From contig NC_057790.1 of NCBI RefSeq assembly GCF_014905175.1, positions 17,014,469 to 17,078,468 of the forward strand: a stretch of DNA of 64,000 bases, written 5' to 3'. This DNA comes from Aphidius gifuensis (taxonomy: Eukaryota; Arthropoda; Insecta; Hymenoptera; Braconidae). The notes under the pieces are model-generated. The model did no database searches, was not told where the DNA came from, and saw nothing but the letters and a program-made list of their open reading frames with translations. Of the stretch, positions 27,245 through 39,808 are shown piece after piece; within the stretch, counting starts at the first letter, position 1, and every line of letters starts with the position of its first letter. Made by a program: the position numbers and the translations under genes.

Positions 27245-27832
27245 GCCACTTTTTGATGACTCGTTATTCTAAAACAACATAAACTCATTTATCCTCAATT
27301 TTTTTTGAATAATTATTTGTATAAATCCATTACATTTATTTAATATTACTAAAATAATTATCATTTACAATAAACCTTATTTTTTTTTTATATAATGACA
27401 ATATCAAAGTTTTAAAAAAATTAAATATTTACACTGAATAAAAATTAATAATCATGATTAAATATAATTAATTATCAATTGAAATATTTATTTATTGAGC
27501 AAATAGCTTGACTTCTAATAAATAAATTATCTCATTCTAAAAAAATTAAAATTATTTGATTAATATTAATATATATATATTTGTTCGATTGATTATCATT
27601 TAAGTCATAGTTGAACAATAAATATTCGTAAATAAGAAAATCACTAACAATATATGCAACAAAATAAAAATAAAAAAAAAAATCACAAAAATCATGTTGG
27701 AATGTTATTTTGTCTTCCATTTCGTTTTCTTACTTATATATTAATGTGTTTATTTATTTATTTAAAAAAATTTAATGCTGTAAAATGCAATTGCAAAATG
27801 TGATTTGTGAATTCTTTGGTTCACTCGTATTA
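27245..27832. other. Intergenic, Graf 3' flank
   Basis: A/T-rich DNA between the tRNA and the Graf stop codon, presumably including the Graf 3'UTR on the minus strand. Nothing else was identified. Confidence 0.5.
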
Positions 27833-30800
27833 CTATGGTAATTGTTCAACATAATTTTTCGGTACAAGACCACTTTTTCCATTTAATGTACCCTCTAACC
27901 ATCCAGGCTCCAATGACGGTTTAACTAAAATTTAAAAGTAGAAAATAATTATTTTTAATATAAATCAAAGTATTTTGTTGTCTGTTAAAAAACTTTAATT
28001 ACCATTTGTGATTATCTGATTTGGCTCAAAAGATAGTTCACCATCATTTTCTGCCATACAAGCATAAAGAGTACGAACTCGCCAAATTCCTTGACCTGGA
28101 CTTGATCTACCACTATTTGGTGATGGATTGGCTCTTTAAGTAAAATATTAAAAACTTAATTAATATTATATGTGAAATGAAATGAAAATGAAATACATTA
28201 TTAATAGTATATTTACTTACACTGATATGGCTGGGTTACTTCGTTGTGTATAACCAGATGGATAATGCATACCCATCATGGCACCACCACGTTTATGTTT
28301 TACCGGTAAATCTTGAGTTAAAAGTTGTGAATCTGATGCAACAGATTCATTTGAACTACTTGTATTTCCACTACCAAGTACTGTCAATAAATAATCATAA
28401 AAAATATAATTATAAATACTATTATTTAACAAATAAAAAAAATATATATATTTAATATATTACCTTTGTCTGCTGAATGATACATAAAATTTGCATTTGT
28501 TAATTTTGGACGATTTATTCTAGTTTCTGTAAATGGGGGTAATCGTTGTATATTATGATCGATGTCATCAAATTCATCGTTTTTTCTATCATCAATAGAA
28601 AATGGTTTTGTTACTATTGACATTGGACCATCGTAATATGATCTTGTTACCAACTAAATAAAAATTTATAATAATTATAATATCATTAATTTGTTTAATT
28701 AAATTTAAAATTAAAATTATTTTTATTACGTGTGTTTGTAAAGGAGCTATATTGTGCGTTGAATATCGATGTATATTTCCATTTCCAGTTGCAGCTTGAG
28801 CATCATCAGTTTTAATTGGATTATTATTAGTTGTTTGTGATATTTGTGATGGTCGTGAAGATTCTGGTGGTCTAGCTGATATTCTTTCATAATTTTCAAT
28901 AAGAATTTCAACAACAATATTATGAAATTTAATATCCATTATTGAAGCAACTGTTTCTTCCTCAGGACGTAATAAAGTTGGACCAAAACAAACTGCTAAA
29001 TTTCCAACAGTCATTCGATTTTTGTCATTTTTATTTGACACACTTGAAAAAATAAAAAATAAAAATTATTCATAAAAATTATGTATAAAGATAAATTAAA
29101 TAATTAAATTTATTTTTATTTAAATAATTACTTGTATAAATGTTTAATCAACAACATCAGCATTCTAAAATTTGATTTTGGCAAACGATAAACGAGAATA
29201 TGTATGTCATTTATACGTGATTCTCTGCATTCTTGTTCTGTAAATTCGATATAATAATTATATTTAAATTTAAAAAATAAAAACAAATTAACTTACTTGC
29301 AGCTAGTATAAAACTATTGTAGTATCTAAATGTCATAAGTGGCTCTGACAATGATCGTAAATATGTTTTTAGAGCACTTGTAATTGTTTTACTTTCCCAT
29401 TCAAAACGATCATCAATATTTAGTTTATCTAATTTCCTTCTATCGAGTCCCATTGTCAGTAATTTATTTACTTTTGATGCAACACCAACAACTCGATACA
29501 ATCCCACCTCCTCTAAACCTTTATAAATAATACAAATATATTATTTAATTATTGTTGTTGTTGTTGTTAATAGTAATAGACAAAGAATATTATTTACCAC
29601 GATCTTCAAGTGCAGTTATACATTTTGAAACAAATGAAAATCCATTTTCATCTAAAGTAACGTCTTCTGGTTTAACTGATGTACCTTGAAGTGCATAAGT
29701 CTGTAAATAAAATAAATATAAATATTATTTTTAAATTTGAAAAAATATAAATTATAGGAAATATTTTTATTATGAATTTTTTTTTTACTTACTGGCTCTT
29801 TACCGTCCATTGCATCCATCCATAATTTTCTGTCCTCCTCAGATAATGCTTGAAATGTATACATTATATTTGGCCTAAAAATAATAACATTAAATAAATA
29901 AAATAATTATAAATAGTAAATTCAAATAATAATAAATTTAACATTTAAAATTTATAGAAAAAAAAATATTTACAAAACACTCTTTTTTTTATCATTTAAA
30001 TTAGCAACAAATAAATTGTCTTTTTAAATTGTAAAAAAATTATTTAACCATGAAAATAAATATACTTATTATTAGACAATGATTCATAAATTATTATGTA
30101 AGATAACTATGAAAAAAAAATTAAAATACATGTATGTATGCTCACTTATCTACAGCAGTTATATCAAAGCAGAATCGTTTTTCAATAGTATCTGACATTC
30201 GACGAACACAGCTTGCCAGTGTCAGAATCTCCTTGTTACTCTGAATACAAAATAAATTGACCAATTAGGTAATGAGTGGTTGTTTCTTTTAGTCCATCAT
30301 TTCACTCACAAATTTTCCAGTTAGTTGATTGTAGGGTATCATTGTAAACTCTTTCTTGTCCTTTTGATATGTACAGTACTGCTTTGTCCATGATGTTGTA
30401 CCAAATGCCTCTGTGTTTATTTCATAAAAAAAAAAAGTAATAAAATTTAGTTTTTTTTTTCAAAACTAATTATTACAATTATTATTTTGTGATAACATAC
30501 TTTTTTCCAGGAGAAATAGGTAACCCTCTCGTGAATACAACTTGCTTATTCCACTCTCAACAACTGACTGAAATTTTTCAAAAAAAAATACAATATTACA
30601 TTAAAAATATATGAATCAATATTTTTAAATTATTATTATTTTTTTTCATTAATATAAAATTTATATTAGATCACACTTGATAAATATTGTCAAATAAAAA
30701 CATTACCTTCTTCATGTCCTTCATTTTATTCATAAGCGATTCAGTTTTATCTCGGGTTGCAAGAAAATTTTCTCTAGTCTTGTAAAAACAAATAAATAAA

Positions 30801-33312
30801 AAAAGAAAGAAAAAAATAAATAATGTTAAAAACAAATACACACAGAAAATTGAAAAAAAGGCACAATTATTATTTTTTAATAATATATTTTAAAGCTGCA
30901 TGCCTTGTCATCTAAAACATTATCAGTAATTATTATGATTATTTTTAAATATATAAGTCAACAGTTATATCAGAATATTAAGAAGTTTTAATAATATTAA
31001 TTATATTATATTTTAAATATAAACAAAAAAATTATTTACCTTTTGTATTTTTAATTGCAATTCTGTCATGTATGGTTTAAAATCTTTGGCAACTTCGTGA
31101 CCTTGATGATAAAATGTTAACCATCCAAACATAAAACCCAACAACTAAACAAATAATAATTATAATGAAAAAAAAAAAAACAATTAACATCAATTATAGT
31201 ATATAGAATAAAAATTATGTAATTTTAATAATTTATACCGTTTCAACAAATTCAAATTTTTTACGTTCTTGTACTTCTTGTAATAAAAATACGTATTCTA
31301 AACTGGCTTGACAAAAGTGTCGTTCAGCCATATCCAATGTTGCATCAGCCTTAATAAAATAATAAAAAATATTAAAATACATTAAACAATATATAAATAA
31401 TATAATTAAATAGCTACCTCTTGTAGAACATTGTCTTGTTTTTGAGTTGATAACTTCAAATATCTTTCTTGACTTCGACAAAAATTAACAGTTTGTTTTT
31501 CAAATTTCTTTTTTCCCTCCTAATTTAAAAATATAATTTAATTAATATTAATTTTTATTTTATAATTTAATAATTTAATCATTACCTTGACTCCTTCAAT
31601 ATGCTCTTTTCTAAAATTTTCTAGAGGCAGAATAATTTGATCATAAGCACGTTCAAGCTGTAAAAATAAAACCAAAACAAAATTTTAAATATTATTTTGA
31701 AAAAAATAATATACATTTAATTTATTTTTCATATTTTTTTAATTTTTATAAATGTAATTATTGCAATGACAAGCATTTGTGTTTAAAGCATTTGTGCAAA
31801 AAATTATTACTGTGCAAAAAATTAATCTACAATCAATAAAAAGCTTAATAATTTTTTGTAGCAAAAAACAAACAAAAAAAAGATGCAGAATTAACAAAAA
31901 TCTAATGTTAAAAATTAACAAATAAAACTAAATTGGCATAATACTTGCTTTTTCTATAGTGCCAACTACAATGTAAATAAAAATTAATATATCTAAAATT
32001 TCAAGTCCAGACTTATCATGGATTTATCAATTAAAAAAATGTAAAATAAAATTGACATGCTAAATTTGTCATCTATAATCAGGCCAGTGACATAAATGCT
32101 TTTACGAAATACTTTTGTTATTTTATATTTTCCTATCAATTAATAATTATGCTTAATTAATTTATCAGTTGTCTAAAGTATGCATCAGTTTAGCTTTGCT
32201 TGTATCCTATTTATCTCATTTTTGTTTTTTGATGATTATGGATACTTTTGAAATGCTTACCATACGGTCTCTTTCATCTTCAATTGATGCAATGAGTTTA
32301 CCAAACTCAGTTAGGCTCTGCGATATATGAGTTTCATCTTCAGTTTTAGTTTCACCAATACATTCAAAACTAAAGTTTTGTAAGGTTTTGGAGAAGGCTC
32401 GCTGGGCTCGGGACAGATCTTTTGCAAAAAAATTATCATTCACAAATAGAAAAAAAAAAAAAATATATAAATAATAAATATAAATTACTTAATAATTTTA
32501 ATTATAAAAAATTTTTTTACTGATAAAATTAATGATGAATTTATAAAAAATATAAATAAATTTAATCTAATCATAATTGGGATAATTAAATTCATACGTA
32601 ATTCATTCGAAGAATGTAAAATTATTTATTAATTTGATTGACGTAATTAGTATCAATCAAATAATTATTTAAATAAACTTCCTAAAAGCAATTATTCATT
32701 TATTTTTCAAAAAAAAAAAATATTTAGGTATATCATGCTTCAAAAAATAAAAATTACCAACAAAATTTCATGCATATTTTTTAAAACATAAAAAAAAGCA
32801 ATTTGTCTTTTTTGATTTAAAAAAAAAAGTGTTAAAATTAACAAGAACATAATTAAATATTATTTTTCTATTTTTTCATTTAAAAAAAAAAAAAACAAAG
32901 TGTAATTATTGTGTGCAAATAAAAATAATTATCGTGTTTGTGTAATAAAAATAAATCGTAAAATAAAAAATAAAAAACAAATTGTTGAATTTATCTTTAA
33001 AAAAAAAAATAATAATAATAATAATTTCACAATAACAAAACCACAAACTATTGATAAAAATTATGTATTTACAATGATAGTGTGGAAAAACAGTGTCATT
33101 GAAAAATTTAAATAATAAATAAATACATAAAAATAGAAAAAAAAAAACTTACTTTTTGCAGCAGTTAATAAATCCTTGACCTCTTTAATTAAACGTTTTA
33201 TTTGTGCACTAGTTTTTTCTAATTCTTGTTCATGATAATGTAAATTTTCACGAAAATACGGACTGTCTGTAAGACAATCTGTAAATTCAAGTGGTTTCAA
33301 GCCAATACCCAT
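27833..33312 (-). CDS. Graf: GRAF-family RhoGAP (BAR-PH-RhoGAP-SH3), 813 aa
   Basis: Nineteen exons join in phase: 33312-33153, 32418-32261, 31657-31586, 31519-31418, 31349-31239, 31144-31040, 30778-30707, 30567-30501, 30410-30310, 30240-30146, 29874-29793, 29700-29598, 29518-29297, 29237-29132, 29042-28730, 28653-28464, 28380-28221, 28133-28003 and 27924-27833. The family bends membranes, feeds clathrin-independent (GEEC) endocytosis and inactivates RhoA/Cdc42. The BAR domain (about 1-240) starts LKPLEFTDCLTDSPYFREN, and the PH domain (about 265-365) ends in FQALSEEDRKLWMDAMDGKE. The RhoGAP domain (about 380-560) carries the arginine finger in EVGLYRVVGV (about Arg418) and GPTLLRPEEETVASIMDI. 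The SH3 domain (about 757-813) has LYACMAENDGELSFEP and EPGWLEGTLNGKSGLVP. Length equals human GRAF1 (814 aa). I chose MGIGLKPLEF over the Met six codons upstream because it matches the family start. Confidence 0.96.
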
Positions 33313-35060
33313 TGTTTTTATAATGCTCAATCAAATTATTTGTTAATTAATTTTCAGTATATACACCGTTTAAATTATCAACAATAAAAAATAATAATTA
33401 TATTATTTTTTTAAAAAACAATATTGTTATTTGTTGTGTATAATAAAATTATGGCAATTTTGGGTCATTGAGAGATGACGCTTTCTCAACTGTCCAAAGC
33501 ACACACACACAAAAAAAAAAAAAAGAGAAAAAAAGTGATCTAAACACTTTTTATAAATGGAATGTTTTTAAATAAAATATTGACTTTATTAGTCAATAGC
33601 CAAGAATCCCCGAGGCACAATCACCCTGTTTGGTACATGTCTCACCAAATCGATCTACTGTGTATGTGACAAGACTGATAATATATTTATGATTATTGTT
33701 TGTAGACACTAGAGCTTCGCTTTTTATTCACACTCAAGTTGGTCAACCCATCGACAATTATTGTTTATCATATATATTTAATAATAATAATGATAATTAA
33801 TATGATATGATAATTTATAAACTATTTTTTATCATAATAATATTATTATTATTAATTAATAAAGTGTATATAATATGTATTTAGAACACATAATCTTTAG
33901 TGTCTTCAATAGCACACCCCAAGTCCCCAACCAACTTTAATATTGTTTTTATTACTATATATACTATACTATAGTTTTTTTATTATCAATGACCAATGAA
34001 TGACTTAGAAAAGTGTGTAGAAAAGTCACCTGATTTTAAATGTATGTTTGATACGTGTATTATACCTTGTGATATTAGCACTTCTGTTGGAATTTTTTTG
34101 TACTATAATACTAGATATAGTGTGATGATGATGTTGATGATGTTGATGCACCAATGATCAAAATGTATGTTGTTTATAAACAATAAATATTTGTTATTTT
34201 AGAGATATATCCAGATATATCTGTTTTTGTTCCAAGTATTATGGAGATAATTATGAATTTCTTTTTCTAATATTTGTTTGATTTTTCTCCATTTAAACAC
34301 ATGGAATTACGTTGATAGATGAAGACAGATGTTACATCATGAAATCACTCAAACTACAATCAAATAAATATAACAAATGATAACAAAAAAGGTAGGATAT
34401 TTAATTATTTAATTGATTATTGATAATTTTTTTTTAAATTAATTTTTATTTGCAGAAGATGGTGAATATTACCCAGTGTCTTACCAAAAAGTTAAGCTGG
34501 ATTGATACTGGTAGTGTTGTCTTTAATTTACCTCCAGACAAAATGGACTTGTTTTCTACTCAATCAAAATATTTATGTTTATCCATATCATTTTGAAACA
34601 ACATGCAGCTCTATTTTTATTTGCATCATTGTCTTGGAAGTTGATTACTCACTGATTGACTCACTTGTCTTTTCAATTAGTAATTATTAGTTATTAATAA
34701 CATTGAGTAAAATAATAATAAAATAATAACAACTTTACAGTACATCATAGCCAAAGTTTCTCATCTAACGTTTTCTGACCAAAAACTTGATCAATTGGTT
34801 GATGAATCAATTAAGTAATAATAACAGGTAAAACTCTAAACAAATAAATAAATGAATCTTGATAAAAATTAAAGTAAACAAATTAATTTTAAATTATAAT
34901 ATTTGATACAATTAATACAACATGTAAATAATTTGACAATGCTAATTATTCAACTGTTGTATTTTAATTTGTTTATTTATTTATCAATAGACATAATGTC
35001 AATAAATTACTTACTCATTTTTTTAATACAACTAAACTAATAATATGACAATTTAATTTA
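33313..35060. other. Graf upstream region and Grd 3' flank
   Basis: Graf's promoter should lie in the right-flanking part of its start codon. A moderately GC-richer patch at 33590-33680 is a possible 5'UTR or promoter. (AC)n occurs at 33498-33510 and GATGATGTT low complexity at 34123-34150. The stretch 34456-34690 looks less A/T-rich but its 62-codon frame is not recognisable. The left flank of 35061 should contain the Grd 3'UTR. Confidence 0.45.
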
Positions 35061-38000
35061 TCATTTAGATATTGATCCTAATGGAGTATCTTGCCATTTA
35101 AATTCTTCTTGACAAGTTACATAAGCCAGCCAATAAAATATATTCAATAAAGTATAAGAAGCTGGAAAAATAACACGAGCAACTCTATCAATATGTGATA
35201 CACTGTTAATATGTCGTTCGATTCTTTCACCTTTTCCTCGACAACCATTTGCAACTTCTTGTTGTCGATTACGTCTAAAGCAAAAAATAAAATAAAATAA
35301 AACATTTTATATTTATATTAATCCATCTTGATAATACATAATTTTAAAAAAAAAATATACTACCTAAATGCATCATCTCCAACTAAGCAGTAAAAAAATT
35401 GTTTCCACTTTGGTAAACACGTTTCTGTTTGTGTTTGTCTTTCCATTGTTGGGGGTTTACAATTTACTGCAGCAGATATCGAGTATTCACTACCCATGTC
35501 AAATGTTCCAGGATCCTAAAAATAAAAAAAAAACCAATAACTTGAATATTTTATTGTCATTTAGAGCGTAAACAATAACTTAATGTATCATAAATTTCTT
35601 TTTTTTTTTTTTTTTTACATTATAAATTGGACATAGCATAGATCCACGTTGTTGAGTTGTTTTATTATCATCAGGATGAATTATTTGTAAACCACATGAT
35701 ATTGAATCTTTGTCATTTGATTCATCATCTAATTCTTCCCATTCAGTTCCATCAATTGTAGATTCACCACTGCCAACTTTTGTAAAATAATGTACACCAG
35801 CAAATTCAAGTAATGTTGCAATACAATATCCAAAACTCATTAAAAGAAACCAATCAAGTGCTGTTGCATAACGTACTTTTGGAAGATCTGTTCTTGAATC
35901 TAGGCTTATTGTTGATAATGTCAAGACAGTTGTGATTCCTTAATCAATAAAAAATTATTTAAAATTTACATGTTTAATTTATTTCTTTGTTTTTTTTTTT
36001 TTAATAATTACCAAGTCCTACACGATCTGCAGTTGCTTCTCGATTAATAAAAAGACCAACCCAACTCAGTACAACAATCATAATACAAGGAACATAGACC
36101 TATAAAGAAAAAAAAAATACAAATATAAATATAAATGAATATCTTTATTATGGATAATGTAAAATAATAATGATGAATTTACTTGAATTAAAAAATATCC
36201 AGTATTTCGTTGCATATTAAATGAAACTTCAAGTACTGAAAATTCACCTTCACGTCTATTGAATGTTAAATTTCTATATGGTGATCCCATAAGATCAAAC
36301 TGTGATAGAGTCATACCAGGTACAAATTTAACTGAAGTGTCTTCTTTCCATTCATAAACAAGTTGTCTTGTAGTGTAAGCATCTGAAAGTGACATATTAA
36401 ATTGAAAAATATAAATATATATTTTTTTTTTCTATATTCCAAACAAATTGCTTGTATTATATATAAATTTCAATAAGTTAATATACAACATGTGACGCCG
36501 ATTTTTTTTTTGAGATTTTCCCAGGCAACTTTATGTAAACTATTTTTATTAAAAATAGAAAAGAATATTCAAATAAAATTGAACATAAAAACAATACAAA
36601 AAAACATGAAATATATTTATTATTAAAATAATAAATAAAATATTTATTAAAATTTAAAATTAAAATAATTATGGATTTACTCACAACTGCCAAATATCAA
36701 AGGACAAGATTGTCGATCCATTGGAAAATTTTGTAATTTCATTGGACATTTTGCTTTTATTGTCAATCTGTAATATAGAAATTCTAATTATTAATTGAAC
36801 CAAGTTGATAATAAAATTAAAACATATATTAATTACCTCATTGAATAAAGAATATCTCCATCACGACCTAATCGTAATAACTTATTTGGTACAGTTATTG
36901 TATGAACATAACTGTGTTTTCCATTATAAAAATATGTATCAGGTCTCCATATTCTTTCCAACATTTTAATACTCAAACTTAAAGATTTAATAGGTCCAAC
37001 AAAACTTAATCTTGAATCACGCCAATACTGACGAAAGTAACAATCCATTGAGTAATCCTAAAAGTAAATTTATACAAATTTTAAAAATACTAAAAAAATT
37101 AACAATAGTAATTCAATTATTTATTGTTTGTTTAAAAATATATATTACCATGTCAAGCTCGGAAATTGGTCCCATACTTCGAATGAGAATATTTGTTTTA
37201 ACAACTGTTGGAATACCTGTAAATTAAAAAAAAAAGAAAATATTATTTTTAATCTATATATATTTAAAATATTAGTAAAAGATATAAGTAAAAAAAAAAA
37301 TATATATGCGATTGGAAAATCAGTGAATTGGCAACATAAGATTCACCCACTTTTATTTATAAAAAAAATATATTCATGCGAATGAAAAAATAAAATAAAA
37401 AAATAAATATGCCGAGTAAAAATTTTTTTCTTTTGTGTTGATAACTTGGCTCAGTGAAAAATCGATTTGTACATGTACCATTAGTGCGTGTGCATGTATA
37501 TTTGTACCTATATACAACTTAAACATTATTAACAGTCCAGTTGGTACTTAAAAGTTTTTTTTTTTTTTTTTTTATATCATCATTTTTTATCATCTAAAAC
37601 GGATTTATATTTTTATTTTTATATTCAACTGAGTTAGCGCATTAAATGAATATTTATTTTTTTTTCAGCTAAAAGTAGATTTTCTCTCAAACTACAAGAG
37701 TCCATTGAGTATAATATAATGGAAATGAAAAAGCGTGTAAATTTTTGACTGTCTATTTTACAAATTTATTTTATTTTATATTTTTTTTAACAATTTATAT
37801 TTAATCGCATCACATGTTTTATAACTAGTTTATTTCACGATTCATCTGCTGATTGAAATGAGAAAAAAAAAAAAACAAAAAAAAAAAGGACAAATTTTAA
37901 AAAGCTTAAAATTATATTAAAAAATTAATAATACCTTTTCCATGTGTTGGTAGCTGGCTATTTTCATAATTCATAAGAAGATTTTCAAGTATCATTGTAA

Positions 38001-38149
38001 TATTTTTAGAAAGAACATCATTAACAACTTCTCGTGAATTTCTATCAAGATATTCATGATGATATTTTTGATTTAATTTAATCAAATGATGAGGTGTATG
38101 ATTTCGATGACCCCAACAAATATTTACTATTATTAGTAATATTAAAAAC
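35061..38149 (-). CDS. Grd: GABA receptor subunit GRD-like (Cys-loop ligand-gated channel), 5' exon not found
   Basis: Nine exons join in phase: 38149-37935, 37216-37149, 37057-36837, 36767-36685, 36382-36183, 36099-36012, 35938-35619, 35515-35364 and 35274-35061, about 520 codons. The first opens inside a hydrophobic signal peptide (FLILLIIVNICWG) behind an acceptor, so a short ATG exon lies further right. The Cys-loop is CPMKLQNFPMDRQSC. TM1 follows NTGYFLIQVYVPCIM. TM2 is GITTVLTLSTISLDSRTDLP, TM3 is in MSFGYCIATLLEF, and TM4 is in VIFPASYTLLNIFYWLAYV. The TM2-TM3 sequence is the GRD-type alpha-like subunit. The residue before the TM2 Arg (0') is Asp (36025-36027), not the Ala of anion channels. 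The receptor mediates GABA responses at neuronal membranes. It is transcribed away from Lcch3. Confidence 0.9.
37217..37934 (-). other. Grd intron between signal-peptide and ligand-domain exons
   Basis: A 0.7 kb A/T-rich intron. The open frames at 37012-37385 belong to the opposite strand and overlap real Grd exons or run through homopolymers. Nothing else was found. Confidence 0.5.
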
Positions 38150-39074
38150 CTGTAAAACAATAAATATTATTATTAATTTAATACATTATATAATTTTATT
38201 TTCAATTCAATCATTTTAATAATAATAAAAACAATAGTTATCTATATGTAACTAATTATTTATATAATAATCCTTTGAAATAACATTGTTTGAATCATAG
38301 ACAAGTTTCATCAAAAGCATAAAGTTCTTGCAATTAAACTTTGCCTTTTAGTCTGAACATATATATGGATGTTTCCCTTGTGATCCAATGTAATTGTGCC
38401 AACCATTTCGTAATCGTAATCGAGCTTACCACAAGTATCTACTGCTTAATTTTTTATTAATTTAAAATTGATATGTTCGTTATTATTATTGTTATTATTA
38501 TTATTATTATTATTATTTTATGTATAGTAATAATAAAATCAAGTGTATTAATTGAAATAATATTTAAAAAATTACACAACTATTTTGTCATATTTTTAAA
38601 CTTTAAACTCTTATTTGCTTCTTTACGTAAATATTCACTTTCAACAATAAGCAATCCTTAAAATATTTCACACTTTTTAAATTTGTATTTTAATTTTTTT
38701 ATTTTCCCCTCATTTCTCATTTTACTTTATAATAGTATAACGTATTTTATTACGCAAAATAATTCTTTGATGCAAATTTAATTGAAAGAAATTTAACAAA
38801 AGTTTTTTTTTTCATTTTTAATTAACGAATATCAATTTATAGTTTGAAAAACTTTTATTTAAATTTATAAACAAATTAATAATTTATATATATATAGAGA
38901 TATTTGAAGATGTGGTTTTATTTTAATATTATTTTAATAAATATGAAAAAAAAAAAAGAAATATACAGTTAAAAAAAAAATGAATATATTCATTTTTTAT
39001 TTTTCATCTGTCGTGCTATTCAATGATTGTTATTATAGAATTAAAAAAATATATATAAAACTGAAAAAAATAAA
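38150..39074. other. Grd: Region upstream of Grd exon 2
   Basis: The missing Grd start-codon exon should lie here or further right. A good minus-strand donor is visible at 38433-38438 (reading GTG then GTAAGC), but no ATG precedes it in a usable frame, so it may end a noncoding exon. A long (ATT)n microsatellite lies at 38476-38519. Confidence 0.4.
38476..38519. repeat. (ATT)n microsatellite
   Basis: A nearly uninterrupted run of TTA triplets. It produces part of a spurious 62-codon frame. Confidence 0.85.
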
Positions 39075-39696
39075 AATATTATTATATCACTATGTATAAA
39101 ATAAAAAATTTTATTCTCTACTGTTATTCGAAGATTTTTGTATGGCAACGACCTCTCCCAAAATTGAATATATTATTGATAGACATCAGTTTGAAAAAAA
39201 TATGATAAACAGACCATTACCCGAGCAATGGAATATCATTAACACGAATTAATGTATCTATATGAATATGTGACATTATTTATTATCATTTAAGAGTTTT
39301 TTTTTTCTTCAAGTAAACTCTAAAAAAATAGAAAAATAAAAAAATAAAAAACCCATATCATATATACAAAAAATTTTAGTGTTTATGTTTGGATAAACGA
39401 GTATTCTATGTATAAGTTAATCTGACTAATTGATGGACGATGAGATTGGCCATGAATTTTTGTTTTAATAAAATCTAGGAACTATCAAAAAAAAACATGC
39501 TCCATGATAACGGTTCACGAATGACGATTTAGGGTAACGGTTATTCATACAAGGCCTTTCGAATTTTCGGGTGATTTAGAAAGGTTTATGTCCAATCAAG
39601 ACCATCCCTTTTTTTTCGTTCATATTTTTATTATATACTTATTTTAATATGCTTCTTCAAGTATATTCGTTATTAGAAAAAAAAAAAAAAAAAAAG

Positions 39697-39735
39697 TATA
39701 TAAGATGGGTCGTTAAAAGATGACCAGCCTCAGTC
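39697..39735 (+). promoter_or_regulatory. TATA box and initiator of mucin gene A
   Basis: TATATAAG at 39697-39704 is followed by an arthropod initiator TCAGTC at 39730-39735, placing the start near 39732 and giving a 77-base 5'UTR. The same pair occurs at the matching place in copy B. Confidence 0.7.
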
Positions 39736-39808
39736 GACAAGTTTGGCGATAACGTATACATCGTTTAGTTTAGTTTAGTGTGTTTGTTTTTTTTTTTTAT
39801 TTTCAAAA

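Noticed and set aside
33313..33330. Upstream Met of Graf, six codons before the chosen start
   Set aside because: The GRAF family begins with a short Met-Gly segment directly before the LEF motif, so the inner Met fits better. The upstream one cannot be excluded.
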